Shown here piece after piece: positions 52,536 to 62,459 of a stretch of 64,000 nucleotides of DNA. The notes beneath the pieces are model-generated. The model had not been told where the DNA came from. It saw only the letters and a program-made list of their open reading frames with translations, and searched no databases. Source of the stretch: Sinorhizobium arboris LMG 14919 (GTDB taxonomy: Bacteria > Pseudomonadota > Alphaproteobacteria > Rhizobiales > Rhizobiaceae). The position numbers were made by a program, and so were the translations under genes. The stretch's first letter is position 1; each line of letters begins with the position of its first letter. The stretch spans positions 496,001-560,000 of the forward strand of contig NZ_ATYB01000008.1 of the NCBI RefSeq assembly GCF_000427465.1, given 5' to 3'.

Positions 52536-54134
52536 TTATTCGGCGATGCTCAGGAACTTGCTCAGATGCGCGTTCGGCGCATTGTCCACCCAGCCCTTGA
52601 CCCGCTCCGAAACCAGCCAGAGGTCCGCCTGGGTCAGGAACGGCGCGATCGGCTGTTCCTTCATCAGCAGCGTTTCCGCCTCGTGCAGGATCTTCGAACG
52701 TGCGTCGGGATCCTGTTCTTCATAGGACTTCTTCATCAGCGCATCGAATTCGGCGTTTTCGAAGTGACCGTAGTTGAAGGTCTTATTGGTGCTGAGACTG
52801 AGCGCCAGGAAATTCTCTGCATCGGCATAATCGGCGACCCAGCCGGCGCGCGCGACGTTGAACTTGCCGCCCTCCTGGAGATAGGCGTAGTGCGACGACA
52901 CGTCGAGGTTCACGAGCGACACCTTGGCGCCGAAGGTGTTCTTCCACATGTCGGCAACGGCGGTCGCGACACGCTCATGGTTGGGGTTGGTGTTGTAGCG
53001 GATTTCGATGTTGAGCGGTTTGCCGCCTTCGCCGTAGCCGGCTTCCTTCATCAACTCGATCGCCTTGTCCTCGCGGTCGAGCTGCGACATGTCCGCGAAA
53101 TCGGCCTTGGCCGGGTCGCCGTAACTCTCGATGCCAGGCGGCACCATCGAATAGGACGGCAGCTGCGAGCCGCTGTAGATTTCCTTGGCAAGGAAGTCGC
53201 GGTCGACTGCCATCGAGAGTGCCCGGCGGACGCGGACATCGTTATAGGGCTCCTGGCGCGTGTCGAAAGCGTAGTAGTAGGTGGCAAGCGTCGGAGAGAC
53301 GTGCACCTGCTCCCCATAGGAAGTGCGCAGGCGCTCGATCTGGTCGGCCGAGAAGTTGTAGGCGAGGTCCATCTCCTTCGCTTCGAAACGACGCACCGAA
53401 GCCGCCTGGTCGTCGATCGGATAGAAGATCACCTTGTCGAGCTTGACGTTGGCGGCATCCCAGTAATTCGTGTTCTTCTCCACGGTCAGGCTGTCGTTCG
53501 GCACATGCGCCGTCAGCCTGAAGGCGCCGTTCGAAACCATCACGCCCGGCTTCACGAAATCCGCGCCGTTCTTCTCGACGCTTGCCTTGCTGACCGGAAG
53601 TGCCGTCTGGTGTGCGAGCAGTTCCAGGAAAAACGGCGTCGGCCGCTCGAGGGTAACTTCGAGCGTCTTCTCGTCGACGGCCTTCACGCCGAGCTGGTCG
53701 ACCGGCAGTTCGCCCTTGTTGACCTTTTCGGCGTTCTTGATCGGGAAGAGGATATTGGCGTATTCGGCCGCCGTCTTCGGATCCTCCACGCGACGGAAGG
53801 AGAAGGCGAAATCTTCGGCCGTCACCGGCGAGCCGTCCGACCACTTGGCATCCGCACGCAGCTTGAAGGTATAGACGGTGCCGTCATCCGAAAGCTCCCA
53901 GGTTTCGGCGGCGCCCGGGACGATCTTGCCTGCGGCGTCGTAGATCGTCAGACCTTCATAGAGGTCCTTGAGAATGAACTCCTCGATGTTGATCGAGGTA
54001 TGGGCCTGATCGAGTGTCTGCGGCTCACCGGCATTGCCGCGGTGGAGTACCGCCTCGGCGAGCGCGGGACTTGCGCCGATGAGCAGCGAGCCGATGAGCG
54101 CGGCAGCCCTCAGATTGAGTTTCAGTGAAGCCAT
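52536..54134 (-). CDS. oppA: Periplasmic oligopeptide-binding protein, OppA type
   Basis: First gene of the opp operon. 532 residues from ATG 54134, which has GGAAGGAG upstream. Sec signal about 1-26 (AALIGSLLIGASPALAEA). The mature start LHRGNAGEPQTLDQAHTSIN and TFKLRADAKWSDGSPVTAED near 98 are SBP_bac_5 blocks; QAASVRRFEAKEMDLAYNFS is also seen. It presents peptides to the OppB-OppC pore. Operon order oppA-oppB-oppC-oppDF with a fused ATPase is intact. Confidence 0.93.
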   Translation of the reverse strand: MASLKLNLRAAALIGSLLIGASPALAEAVLHRGNAGEPQTLDQAHTSINIEEFILKDLYEGLTIYDAAGKIVPGAAETWELSDDGTVYTFKLRADAKWSDGSPVTAEDFAFSFRRVEDPKTAAEYANILFPIKNAEKVNKGELPVDQLGVKAVDEKTLEVTLERPTPFFLELLAHQTALPVSKASVEKNGADFVKPGVMVSNGAFRLTAHVPNDSLTVEKNTNYWDAANVKLDKVIFYPIDDQAASVRRFEAKEMDLAYNFSADQIERLRTSYGEQVHVSPTLATYYYAFDTRQEPYNDVRVRRALSMAVDRDFLAKEIYSGSQLPSYSMVPPGIESYGDPAKADFADMSQLDREDKAIELMKEAGYGEGGKPLNIEIRYNTNPNHERVATAVADMWKNTFGAKVSLVNLDVSSHYAYLQEGGKFNVARAGWVADYADAENFLALSLSTNKTFNYGHFENAEFDALMKKSYEEQDPDARSKILHEAETLLMKEQPIAPFLTQADLWLVSERVKGWVDNAPNAHLSKFLSIAE

Positions 54135-54791
54135 TTTTCTTCTCCTTCCCCTCGTTTTGGGTTTGTTGATCGCAGGAGAGAAGTGCAAATTCCCAGTAAA
54201 GGCAAGGCGATTTGCACGGAAAATGCATCCTTCTCTTTAAATTTGGAATGCCGATAACCGCATAGGTTGCATATCAATTTGCGTTGAATTTCGTCCCGTT
54301 CGCGACACCAGCCCTTACCCGGCACCCGAGTGCCGATGTCGACCTGCAACGTTGTAGACCGCTTCGGCAAGTTGCGCTCATCCTCGCTGGGACGCTTCGA
54401 AAGACGCCGTCATGCAACCTTCATGAATTGTAGCGGCACTTTACGTAATATGCACAAAAAATTGCGCGCCTCGCTGCAATCTTTTTGCAATTCGTTCTTC
54501 CTGCGCGGCACAGCGCCGGATCCGAACCCCTGCCGGGATCCGTGGGCGGACCAGCGGACGGCCGGCGAAATCTGCCGCTGCTCGGTGGGTCGCATCCGAG
54601 ACTGACAGCACCACCAGAGGGCGAAAACAGCGATTTTTTGCAGAGGTATTTCTCATCCACAGCAATTTCGTCTGACGCACGTCCATCAAGTGACTTGTCG
54701 GCCCGTCTGGCCGGTTGCCAAAAGGTCCGCATGAATTATTGTGCCCTTGAATTCGGCGCCCGGAGTGGCGCAAAGCATCAGGGAGCTAAGA
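54135..54791. other. 657-base divergent intergenic region, oppA/fba
   Basis: No gene is supported. It holds divergent promoters for oppA and the aldolase, a perfect 6-bp hairpin (cggcac-ccga-gtgccg, 54320-54335) and several AT-rich tracts around 54225-54300 and 54430-54500. A small RNA or regulatory leader cannot be excluded by eye. Confidence 0.5.
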
Positions 54792-55835
54792 ATGGCATTG
54801 ATCACATTGCGGCAACTGCTCGACCACGCGGCGGAGAACAATTATGCGCTGCCGGCCTTCAATGTGAACAATCTCGAATACATTCAGGCGGTCATGAGGG
54901 CCGCCGATTCGACCGACTCTCCTGTCATCCTGCAGGCGAGCCGCGGCGCGCGGGCCTATGCCGGCGATGCCTTTCTCCGCCATCTGATCCTCGGCGCTGC
55001 GGAAGAATACCCGCATATCCCCGTCTGTCTGCATCTCGACCATGGCGACCAGCCGTCAACGTGCATCTCGGCGATCACCAATGGCTTCACCTCGGTGATG
55101 ATGGATGGTTCGCTGGAGAAGGACGGCAAGACCGTCGCGAGCTACGAGTACAATGTCGCCGTTACCGCCGAGGTCGTGAAGATCGCCCATGCGGCGGGGG
55201 TTTCCGTCGAGGGGGAACTCGGCTGTCTAGGCAATCTGGAAACGGGCGCCGGCGACAAGGAGGACGGGCATGGCTTCGAAGGCAAGCTCTCGCGCGAGGA
55301 ACTGCTGACCGATCCCGAGCAGGCCCTGGACTTCGTCTCGAAGACCGGCGTCGATGCCCTTGCGGTGGCGATCGGCACCAGCCATGGCGCATACAAGTTC
55401 ACGCGCGAGCCCGACGGAGAAATCCTATCGATCGAGACGATCGCCAAGATCAACAAGCGCCTGCCGAACACGCACCTCGTCATGCACGGATCCTCAAGCG
55501 TGCCTGCCGATCTCCAGGAACTCTTCAACGCCTACGGCGGCAAGATGAAGAAGACCTGGGGCGTGCCCGTATCAGAGATTCAGAAGGCCATCCCGCTCGG
55601 CGTACGCAAGGTCAACATCGATACGGATCTCCGGCTTGCCTTCACCGGCGAAATCCGCAAGCACCACATCGAGCATCCGGACAATTTCGACCCGCGCAAT
55701 TATCTGAAGCCGGCGATCGCCCATATGACCGAGGTCTGCAAGGAGCGTTTCGAGGCCTTCCGCTCTGCCGGCCAGGCATCGAAGATCCGCGTGCTGAGAT
55801 TGCCGGAAATGGCCAAGCGCTACGCAGCCGCCTGA
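54792..55835 (+). CDS. cbbA: Class II fructose-bisphosphate aldolase, Calvin type (CbbA)
   Basis: Zinc-dependent aldolase of 347 residues. Start ATG 54792 with agggag upstream. [20 protein letters not shown] holds the catalytic Asp and a zinc His near 82-84; EGELGCLG holds the Glu; GTSHGAYKF and HGSSSVP are the remaining zinc and phosphate sites. [20 protein letters not shown] near 276 is the C-terminal block. The length and the [16 protein letters not shown] ending point to the Calvin/CbbA subgroup. It stands alone. In this species the main aldolase may be elsewhere, so this copy may serve sugar or CO2-fixation conditions. Confidence 0.93.
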   Translation: MALITLRQLLDHAAENNYALPAFNVNNLEYIQAVMRAADSTDSPVILQASRGARAYAGDAFLRHLILGAAEEYPHIPVCLHLDHGDQPSTCISAITNGFTSVMMDGSLEKDGKTVASYEYNVAVTAEVVKIAHAAGVSVEGELGCLGNLETGAGDKEDGHGFEGKLSREELLTDPEQALDFVSKTGVDALAVAIGTSHGAYKFTREPDGEILSIETIAKINKRLPNTHLVMHGSSSVPADLQELFNAYGGKMKKTWGVPVSEIQKAIPLGVRKVNIDTDLRLAFTGEIRKHHIEHPDNFDPRNYLKPAIAHMTEVCKERFEAFRSAGQASKIRVLRLPEMAKRYAAA

Positions 55836-56015
55836 GGTCTGGACGCAAAGCGGACGCAGCCTCCCTTGGGCCTCCCGGCTCCCCCGCAGGGGAGAGGACA
55901 GCCGGCTACCCCGCGCGCCCACAGCACGCCCGGTCTTCGATGGAAGCTCGGAGTCTTGCCGTGCATAGTCTCTCCATGGGGACAGGGCGGCAGGCAATGC
56001 ATTGTGGCGCAAATC

Positions 56016-57809
56016 TCAATTTCCGCTTTCCGCGCGCGTCTCGTGCTCGTAGAGCTGGTCCATGCTGAGCGATGCGACGTCCGCGAGGGCGGACTGGCCC
56101 TTAACGCGCCCGGAGCCGAGCACGACGACGTCATCGCAGAACGAGATCGTGCTCCTGTGATGGCTGATCACGATCGTCGTGCGCCTGCCGGCCCTCGATC
56201 TCAGCGTCTCTACGATCGCCGCCTCCGACAGACCGTCGACTGCGTTCGTCGCCTCGTCGAGGATCAGAATCGCCGGATCGCGCACCAGCGCTCTGGCGAG
56301 CGCGATGCGCTGGCGTTGCCCGGCCGAGAGGCTTGCCCCCCGGTAGCCGACGACGGTTTCATAGCCCTGCGGTAGCTGTTCTATGAAGCCGTGCGCCTCG
56401 GCCAGCTTCGCGGCGCGTTCCGCTTCCGCAGGCGTAGCGCTTTGACCATAAGTGATGTTTTCAAGGACGGTGCCGTCCACCAGTTCGAGGTCCTGACTGG
56501 CGACGGCGATCTGGCGACGCCACTGGACGGGATCAATCTCGCCGAGCGGCACGCCATCGACGAGGATGCGGCCTTCATCAGGCTCGACGAAGCGGCAAAG
56601 GAGATTGACGATCGTCGTCTTTCCTGCCCCGGAACGGCCGATGATTGCGGTCGAGCGGCCGCTGCGGATTTCGAAGGTCGCAGAACGCAGCACCAGCGGG
56701 CGCACCTCGGAACCGGGATACCGGAAGGTCACCCGGTCGAATTTCATGCCCTGGTATAAACCGTCGACAGGTGCGTCGCCCTTGGGGGGCATCGGCTTGT
56801 CGGAGGAGTCGAGAAGCCATCGCACCTCTTCGAGCGACCCGCTCCAGCCCAGAATCTGGCTCCAGGACATCTGCAGGGCGCGCATATGCGGCTGCAGCCG
56901 ATATAGCAGCACGACGAAGGCTACGATTACCGGAAAGCTGACTCCGACGGACCAGGCGCTCACGACCACGGCCAGAAACAGCGCCGAGTGCAGCACTTCG
57001 GTCAGCGGCGGCAGCGCGCCCTGGCGCGACTGGAGCACGATACCGGCCCGGCGAACGGCGTCTGATGCGGAATCGAACGCCTTCTTCTCGCGCAGCTCCT
57101 GGCCAAATGCACGGATCAGCCTTCCGGCGTGAACGAGATGCAGCATCCTGGCGGCAAGCTCGCTGTTGAAGGACGTCACATGGCGGCTCGGCCCCTTGAG
57201 CGTTGCCGAAAGGGCCGCGTGGGCAAGCTGGACGAGAACGAGGCCGAGCGCCACGAAGAGCGTCATCTGCCAGGACATGAGCAAGAGAAAAGCGAGCAGG
57301 ATGACGGCCGCCGAACCGTGCACGATAGCCGAGAGGATCGTCTGGATCGCGTCGGAGGCCCGCCAGGACTCGTTGGAGATGATGTTGAGCAGCCGGCCGG
57401 GATTTTGCTGCATGAAGAACGGGTATCCTATCCGCAAGAGTTGATCTGCGAGCGCGCTGCGGATGGCGTGACTGGCCTTGCCGTAGATGAAGGTCGTGAG
57501 CAGCGTGTTTGCAAAGGCGAGGATGTTCTTGAGCGCGATCAGCGCAAGGACGGCGCCGGCAATCGCCAGCAGCCGCTCGCGGTCGCCCAGACTCTCTCCT
57601 ATCCCTTGAAAGTAAGCGGAGATACCGCTCAAGCCGGCGGCCTGGCCGTCCCCGGCGATGATGCCAAGCATGGGTATGATGAGGCCGATGCCGGCGCCTT
57701 CGAGCGCAGCGCTGGCAAGGCCGAGAATGACGACGGCCGGCAGCAGGCGCATTTGCCGCCCCAGCGCACCGCGCAGGACCTCAAGGCCTGGCAATAGGAA
57801 TCTGCGCAT
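56016..57809 (-). CDS. msbA2: ABC exporter MsbA2
   Basis: Fused transmembrane and ATPase half-transporter, 597 residues, of the lipid A/polysaccharide exporter type. Six helices span about 20-310. The ATPase has AIIGRSGAGKTTIVNLLCRF near 388 (Walker A), LSAGQRQRIALARALV near 490 (signature with Ala for Gly), AILILDEATNAVDGLS, and the H-loop VISHHRS. Downstream of two glycosyltransferases and an acyltransferase it matches the msbA2 locus of S. meliloti, reported as essential for legume symbiosis. It is the last gene of the operon. Confidence 0.88.
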   Translation of the reverse strand: MRRFLLPGLEVLRGALGRQMRLLPAVVILGLASAALEGAGIGLIIPMLGIIAGDGQAAGLSGISAYFQGIGESLGDRERLLAIAGAVLALIALKNILAFANTLLTTFIYGKASHAIRSALADQLLRIGYPFFMQQNPGRLLNIISNESWRASDAIQTILSAIVHGSAAVILLAFLLLMSWQMTLFVALGLVLVQLAHAALSATLKGPSRHVTSFNSELAARMLHLVHAGRLIRAFGQELREKKAFDSASDAVRRAGIVLQSRQGALPPLTEVLHSALFLAVVVSAWSVGVSFPVIVAFVVLLYRLQPHMRALQMSWSQILGWSGSLEEVRWLLDSSDKPMPPKGDAPVDGLYQGMKFDRVTFRYPGSEVRPLVLRSATFEIRSGRSTAIIGRSGAGKTTIVNLLCRFVEPDEGRILVDGVPLGEIDPVQWRRQIAVASQDLELVDGTVLENITYGQSATPAEAERAAKLAEAHGFIEQLPQGYETVVGYRGASLSAGQRQRIALARALVRDPAILILDEATNAVDGLSEAAIVETLRSRAGRRTTIVISHHRSTISFCDDVVVLGSGRVKGQSALADVASLSMDQLYEHETRAESGN

Positions 57810-57818
57810 GTACGGTCC

Positions 57819-58841
57819 TCACCTGAGCTTCGACGCTGCTTGTTCGGCCTGACGCCGTTCGGTCCGCGGCGCCAGGCTTGTCATGGCAAGCCGCGCGAAG
57901 CGCGCGGCGCCGACGATATTCATCGAAACGATCGGCCAATGCGACAATTGCAGTTTAGGATCGAAACGGGCCCCGCCGAAAGCTTCGCCGCACGCCGATC
58001 TGACGGTCCAGCCGAAATGTTTGAGAAGCCACGGCGCACCGAGGAGGTGCTTAAGACAGAGTCCGCCATTTCCAAGGCTGTAGTTGCGATGAAGCTCTTC
58101 GATCGCCGCACGAAGACGGCGGCCGTGATGATGGTGGACGATCATGTCCGGCACGTATTCGACAGGAATGCCGAGCTGGAACGCACGCACCAGGTAGTCC
58201 GTGTCCTCGGCGGCTTTCAACGGCGCTCCGGCGCCGAATCGCTCGTCGAAGAGACCAATGCGTGCCGCCACCTCGCGATGCATTGTCATGTTGCAACCAA
58301 GCACGAAGCCACCGGGATGGACATCGGGGGTCAGGCGTGCCGCGACCTTCGACCGCTTTATAGTGAACGGCAGGTCGGCGGGGTCGCCCAGTTCGACGCG
58401 TCCCCCGCGGATCACGCGCTGTTCGCCGTTGGCGTAATGCCGTTCGAGGTCGGCGAGATAATTCCTGTCCACCTCGCAGTCGTCGTCGATGAAAACGAGG
58501 ACCCGGCCGCGCGCACGCGCCATCCCGGCATTGCGTGCAACGGCGAGGCCCGAGCGAGGCTCGGCGACCAGCGTGATCGGCATTTTCGAACACGACGCTA
58601 TGCGGGCGAGTTCGTCCGCAGTGCCGTCCGTGGAGCCGTTGTCAACGACGACGAGTTCGCTCCCAACCCCAGCATGGGCACAGCATGCGGTTTCAATCGA
58701 CCGGATCGAGGCACCAAGCGTCCGGATGCGGTTGCGCGTGCAGACGATGAAGCTGGCGAACGGCTCCGCACCGTCGGCCGGTACGCTTGGGCGTTCTTGC
58801 GTTGTTGCGGACTGTTCGAACTCCATTTCAGTTTGAGCCAT
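57819..58841 (-). CDS. GT2 glycosyltransferase of the msbA2 locus
   Basis: Inverting GT-A enzyme of 340 residues from ATG 58841, which overlaps the preceding gene by 14 bases. ASFIVCTRNRIRTLGASIRS near 26 starts the fold. Motifs: VVVDNGSTDGTADEL near 59, GLAVARNAGMARARGRVLVF and the metal site IDDDCEVDRNY near 105. KAAEDTDYLVRAFQLGIPVE near 205 is the catalytic-base block. The C-terminal part binds the membrane or acceptor. It probably makes the surface sugar that MsbA2 exports. Confidence 0.85.
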   Translation of the reverse strand: MAQTEMEFEQSATTQERPSVPADGAEPFASFIVCTRNRIRTLGASIRSIETACCAHAGVGSELVVVDNGSTDGTADELARIASCSKMPITLVAEPRSGLAVARNAGMARARGRVLVFIDDDCEVDRNYLADLERHYANGEQRVIRGGRVELGDPADLPFTIKRSKVAARLTPDVHPGGFVLGCNMTMHREVAARIGLFDERFGAGAPLKAAEDTDYLVRAFQLGIPVEYVPDMIVHHHHGRRLRAAIEELHRNYSLGNGGLCLKHLLGAPWLLKHFGWTVRSACGEAFGGARFDPKLQLSHWPIVSMNIVGAARFARLAMTSLAPRTERRQAEQAASKLR

Positions 58842-59931
58842 ATTCAGGCAGAACGGTCGCAGCGGGCACCGATTGCAGGCGGCGCGCGAGCCGATCCAGC
58901 CGCTTGCTCGCAGCGAGCGAAACGAGACTGCACCAAGGTGCGCGGGCCGCCGCAAGCAGCCCGTACCGCTCACGGCGGCGAATCAGGCCCCATTTTCCCG
59001 TCCGAGTCAGGAACTCATGGGTCAGCCGCGGCTGTTCCTCGTCGGCGATGAGCTGGTAGAGGAAATAGAAGAAGCAAAGGGCGCCTTCCTCATAGGCATG
59101 GCGTACCTCCGCCGGCAGCGCCGAAATCTTGCGCTCGAGCTCGAGTATCCAGTCGGCCGAACGTGCCACCGTCTCGCTCGTTACCGTGGCCCCGATCGCC
59201 TGCAGCACACCGGAATCCGCGACAAGCGCCTCCCGTGCCAGGTTTTGGGCGACGATAGTCAAATGAGTGCGGCGCATCTGCCGCTTGTGCTTGCTGGTGA
59301 CGCTGTCCTCATGGATGCGATAGGCGACCAGGGCCTCATCGAGCATGTGAACTGGAAACCGATCCGCGATCCGCCTGAAGAGATCGAAATCTTCCGCATG
59401 CACATAATTCGGATCGTAGCGGAGCATCTCTTCCGGGATGACTTGCCGGTTATAGACCACGGTCGAATGCATGAAGATCGTGAAGAACAGCGACAAGATC
59501 CTCAGACTTCCCGTCTGATAGACGGGATTTGGTTTGCCGCGCAGGACGCGGTTGCCGATCAGCATGTCGATGCCGGTGCCGCATAGGGCGAGCCGAGGCT
59601 CCTTCGCAAACAGCGCGACCTGCCGCGACAAACGCGACGGATAGGCGATGTCGTCGGCGTCCATCCGCGCGACAAGCTCGCCGTTCGCGAGCGCGAGGCC
59701 TTCATTCAGGGTCGATATGAGACCGCGGTTCTCGCGGGAAATGATGGACAGGCGAGCGTCGGCCTTGCGGTAGCGCTCGAGAATGTCCCGTGACCGATCC
59801 GTCGATCCATCGTCGATCGCGATCACTTCCAGACGTTCGTGTTCCTGGCGCAACAGGCTCTCGATAGCTGCAGCAACATATGGCTCGGCATTGTAGACAG
59901 GCAGGACGACGGAGACGAGGGGCGTCGGCAT
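58828..59931 (-). CDS. GT2 glycosyltransferase of the msbA2 locus
   Basis: GT-A enzyme of 367 residues. PLVSVVLPVYNAEPYVAAAI at 4-23 starts the fold. VIAIDDGSTDRSRDILERYR near 36, then NRGLISTLNEGLALANGELV and ARMDADDIAYPSRL near 88-101 form the donor and metal site; HAEDFDLFRRIADRF near 168 is the catalytic Asp block. A C-terminal helical tail follows. It starts 15 bases after the acyltransferase gene and overlaps the next gene. Confidence 0.87.
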   Translation of the reverse strand: MPTPLVSVVLPVYNAEPYVAAAIESLLRQEHERLEVIAIDDGSTDRSRDILERYRKADARLSIISRENRGLISTLNEGLALANGELVARMDADDIAYPSRLSRQVALFAKEPRLALCGTGIDMLIGNRVLRGKPNPVYQTGSLRILSLFFTIFMHSTVVYNRQVIPEEMLRYDPNYVHAEDFDLFRRIADRFPVHMLDEALVAYRIHEDSVTSKHKRQMRRTHLTIVAQNLAREALVADSGVLQAIGATVTSETVARSADWILELERKISALPAEVRHAYEEGALCFFYFLYQLIADEEQPRLTHEFLTRTGKWGLIRRRERYGLLAAARAPWCSLVSLAASKRLDRLARRLQSVPAATVLPEYGSN

Positions 59932-59946
59932 GTTCGGCTCGTGTGC

Positions 59947-61077
59947 TTATCGAAGATTCTGGGGCTGCAGGGCTTCGTCGCGCCTGGTACCGGGAACTGC
60001 AATTGCCGCCCCTGCTCCGCCGTCTGGACGAACATAAGGAAAGTGGCGCTTCAGTCCGTTCAGGGGCCTCTCGAAGAGCAGCCAGGATGCCGAGGCAAGA
60101 AGCAAGGTCAGAGCGCCGGCGACGACGAACCGCCCTGCCCCCTGACTCGAGACATTCACCGGGATCAAAGGCTGCGCTTGAACAACCAGAGCCAGCACGA
60201 CGGCGTGGAAAAGGTAGACGCCGTAGCTGATGCGGCCGAGCGCCGCCAACGGCGAAAGCGCGATAAGCCGCCCGGCAGGCCCGCCGATCCCCTTCGAACA
60301 GCTGCCGACCAGCACGGCGAGCGGCAAGAGTGGGAAAACCTCCAAACCTATCCAGGCAAGCCACGCGATGACGGGCGTCATCGGAACCGGCTTCACCCAC
60401 AGGACGAGTGCGGCAAGCGAAAGCGGAAGCCAGCTCAGTCTCGCCCATCGCGGCCAAGCCGCGCGCCAGGATGGGCGGGCGGCGAGCAGCGCACCTGCGG
60501 CCAGCGCATCCATCGATGCCGGCGGCAGGAGATCGCGCGCGATCGAAGGCGTACCGGTGAGCGGCCAGTAAAAGCGGTAGGCAAGCGAGCAAACGATAAC
60601 GCCGAGGCAAACCCCGGCGACCGACCGGCGCGGCACGAGCAATACGATCAGTGGCCAGACGAGGTAGAATTGCTCCTCGATGCTCAGGCTCCACGTGTGA
60701 CAGAGAACCCACGGCGCCCATTCGTTCTGCAGTGCGTACCAGAAGTTCGAGAGATAGAGGGCGTGCCACGCCAGGACTTCCCTGGAGCGGACCATATCCA
60801 GAAAAAAAACGGCGGCGAGCACGGCAAAGTAGGGAGGGAAGATGCGCAGTGCCCGGCGCGCATAGAACGACCTGAGCGCCGTCACCGGCTCGAAACGAGC
60901 GGCATCGCGCGCGTCGAGCAGCAGCCGCGTTATCAGGAAGCCGCTCAATATGAAAAAGAGCCTTACGCCGAGATGACCCCAAGGGGATCCATCGGCTGCG
61001 AAGAAATGCGCGTAGAGCACCATTGTGACCGCTACGGCTCTCAGACCGTCCAGTTGCTGGTCGCGCGCCATCTGCAT
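59947..61077 (-). CDS. Acyltransferase-3 family membrane protein
   Basis: Integral membrane O-acyltransferase of 376 residues with about ten helices. Start ATG 61077 was chosen for GGAGGG 7 bases upstream; ATG 61149 would add 24. The family signature is RDQQLDGLRAVAVTMVLYAH near 5-24, with RLFFILSGFLITRLLL near 41-56 and FYARRALRIFPPYFAVLAAV. TWSLSIEEQFYLVWPL near 126 is the central block. It adds acetyl or similar groups to an exported polysaccharide and is the first gene of the msbA2 operon. Confidence 0.88.
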   Translation of the reverse strand: MQMARDQQLDGLRAVAVTMVLYAHFFAADGSPWGHLGVRLFFILSGFLITRLLLDARDAARFEPVTALRSFYARRALRIFPPYFAVLAAVFFLDMVRSREVLAWHALYLSNFWYALQNEWAPWVLCHTWSLSIEEQFYLVWPLIVLLVPRRSVAGVCLGVIVCSLAYRFYWPLTGTPSIARDLLPPASMDALAAGALLAARPSWRAAWPRWARLSWLPLSLAALVLWVKPVPMTPVIAWLAWIGLEVFPLLPLAVLVGSCSKGIGGPAGRLIALSPLAALGRISYGVYLFHAVVLALVVQAQPLIPVNVSSQGAGRFVVAGALTLLLASASWLLFERPLNGLKRHFPYVRPDGGAGAAIAVPGTRRDEALQPQNLR

Positions 61078-61457
61078 CAACACTCCCTCCGCATTCAGCC
61101 TTTGCGGAACTTCTCCCGTAAGCTCATGGAACAGGTGCATCCTTTGCAATCAGGTTCGCTAAGCGCTCGCCAGCGGCAGCTGGCGGACGGGTGGGCTAAA
61201 GAACAGTTCGAGGCTGAATGGGGGAATCGGGCCAAACTTTGTCCCACACTTCATCAACACAGCCCGCCTGGTCCCAAGACGTCGGGAGTGTGGCTCGCCC
61301 GCAATATCATACCGCAAGGGCGTTGAGCCGTGTCACACGGGGGCAGCTTCATTGATCGGGTGCAGATCGTTGATCGATTCCGATAGCTGGCGGCGGGATG
61401 CGCAGAAGACCGCATACTTTCCTCATCCCGCTTAGCCGTGAGTGCCGGTGCTTCCCG
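61078..61457. other. Intergenic region before the msbA2 operon
   Basis: 380 bases without a convincing gene. They hold the upstream region of the acyltransferase gene and the 3' side of the leftward regulator. A short dyad (ccgtgtcacacgg, near 61328-61340) is visible. Any promoter here is not obvious by eye. Confidence 0.45.
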
Positions 61458-62288
61458 TCAAAACGTCGGGGGCGTATTGATCCACAACAACACGGTTTCG
61501 CCGTCATGCCTGTTCGACCAGGCATGACGGCGCCGGCTCTCGAAATAGAGGGAGTCGCCCGGATGAAGGTCGTAGAACTGATCCGAATCCAGTACGAACT
61601 CCACATGCCCGGAGAGAACATACACGAATTCCTCCCCCTCATGCCGGTAGGCGCCCTCGCTCGACGCGCCTGGCGCCAGAACGAAGCGATGGCAATCCAT
61701 CTGGTTCCTGCCTTCGGCAAGCAGCTGCACCGTCACCCCCGGTGCCGTGCGCGGCCAGTTGCGCCATTCGCCGGCCCGGACGAGCGCCCGCGCTCCTGTC
61801 TCCTCTTCGCCGGAGAGGCTCGATACGGTGGTTCCGAAATATTCCGCCAGATTGTGCAGAACGGCGATGGAGACACCCTGCGACGTCCGCTCCAGAGTTG
61901 AAAGCACGGATGCGGCGATGCCGATGTCACCGGCCACCTGTTCCAGCGTCTTGCCCGCGGCATGCCTCAGACTGCGCAGCTTCCGCCCGACCTGCAGGTC
62001 GCCATTGTCGTCGGTCGGCGTGGCGGAGCCATTTTCGTCTTCTGTGAAGGCGCTTTCAGCCTCCAGAGCCTCCCTGATCGCTGCGGGGTTGAGGCCGCGT
62101 TCGGAGCGGAACCAGGAAATGCGCTTCAGCCGGGCGAGATCGGCATCGGTATATTGTCTATGCCCCGTCACCGAACGCTCCGGCACGACGAGGCCTTGCG
62201 TTTCCCATAGCCTGAGCGTCGAGGCCGACACGCCCGCTAGCCTTGCCGCCTCGGCAACCTTGTAGCGAATGCCGCCAATACCGCCCAT
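61458..62288 (-). CDS. MerR-XRE-cupin three-domain regulator
   Basis: A 276-residue regulator with three parts. Residues about 6-75 are a MerR-type winged helix (YKVAEAARLAGVSASTLRLW, ETQGLVVPERSVTGHRQYTD). Residues about 100-155 are an XRE helix-turn-helix (GRKLRSLRHAAGKTLEQVAG, IAASVLSTLERTSQGVS). The last 110 residues are a cupin (AYRHEGEEFVYVLSGHVEFV, LHPGDSLYFES). XRE-cupin regulators often control amine or GABA catabolism, which suits the divergent gabT. I chose ATG 62288, with AAGGA upstream. Confidence 0.88.
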   Translation of the reverse strand: MGGIGGIRYKVAEAARLAGVSASTLRLWETQGLVVPERSVTGHRQYTDADLARLKRISWFRSERGLNPAAIREALEAESAFTEDENGSATPTDDNGDLQVGRKLRSLRHAAGKTLEQVAGDIGIAASVLSTLERTSQGVSIAVLHNLAEYFGTTVSSLSGEEETGARALVRAGEWRNWPRTAPGVTVQLLAEGRNQMDCHRFVLAPGASSEGAYRHEGEEFVYVLSGHVEFVLDSDQFYDLHPGDSLYFESRRRHAWSNRHDGETVLLWINTPPTF

Positions 62289-62319
62289 CAATTCATATCC
62301 TTATCACCGTGCCGGATCC

Positions 62320-62371
62320 GTGCAGCCGCCGCGCTGGCGCTATCTAGCCGCGAGCGCGGCGGCGGCTGCAC
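62320..62371. repeat. Long hairpin in the regulator-gabT intergenic region
   Basis: gtgcagccgccgcgct (62320-62335) can pair with agcgcggcggcggctgcac (62353-62371), apart from one extra ggc in the right arm; the loop is about 17 bases. It may be a small repeat element or a transcript structure. Confidence 0.5.
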
Positions 62372-62459
62372 AAGAAGCGCCCATCAATACGGGTGTTGCC
62401 TCGATCAGCAAATTTGATTTGCAATCCATCGTGAAAAATGTACCTCTTCCTGAGAAAAG

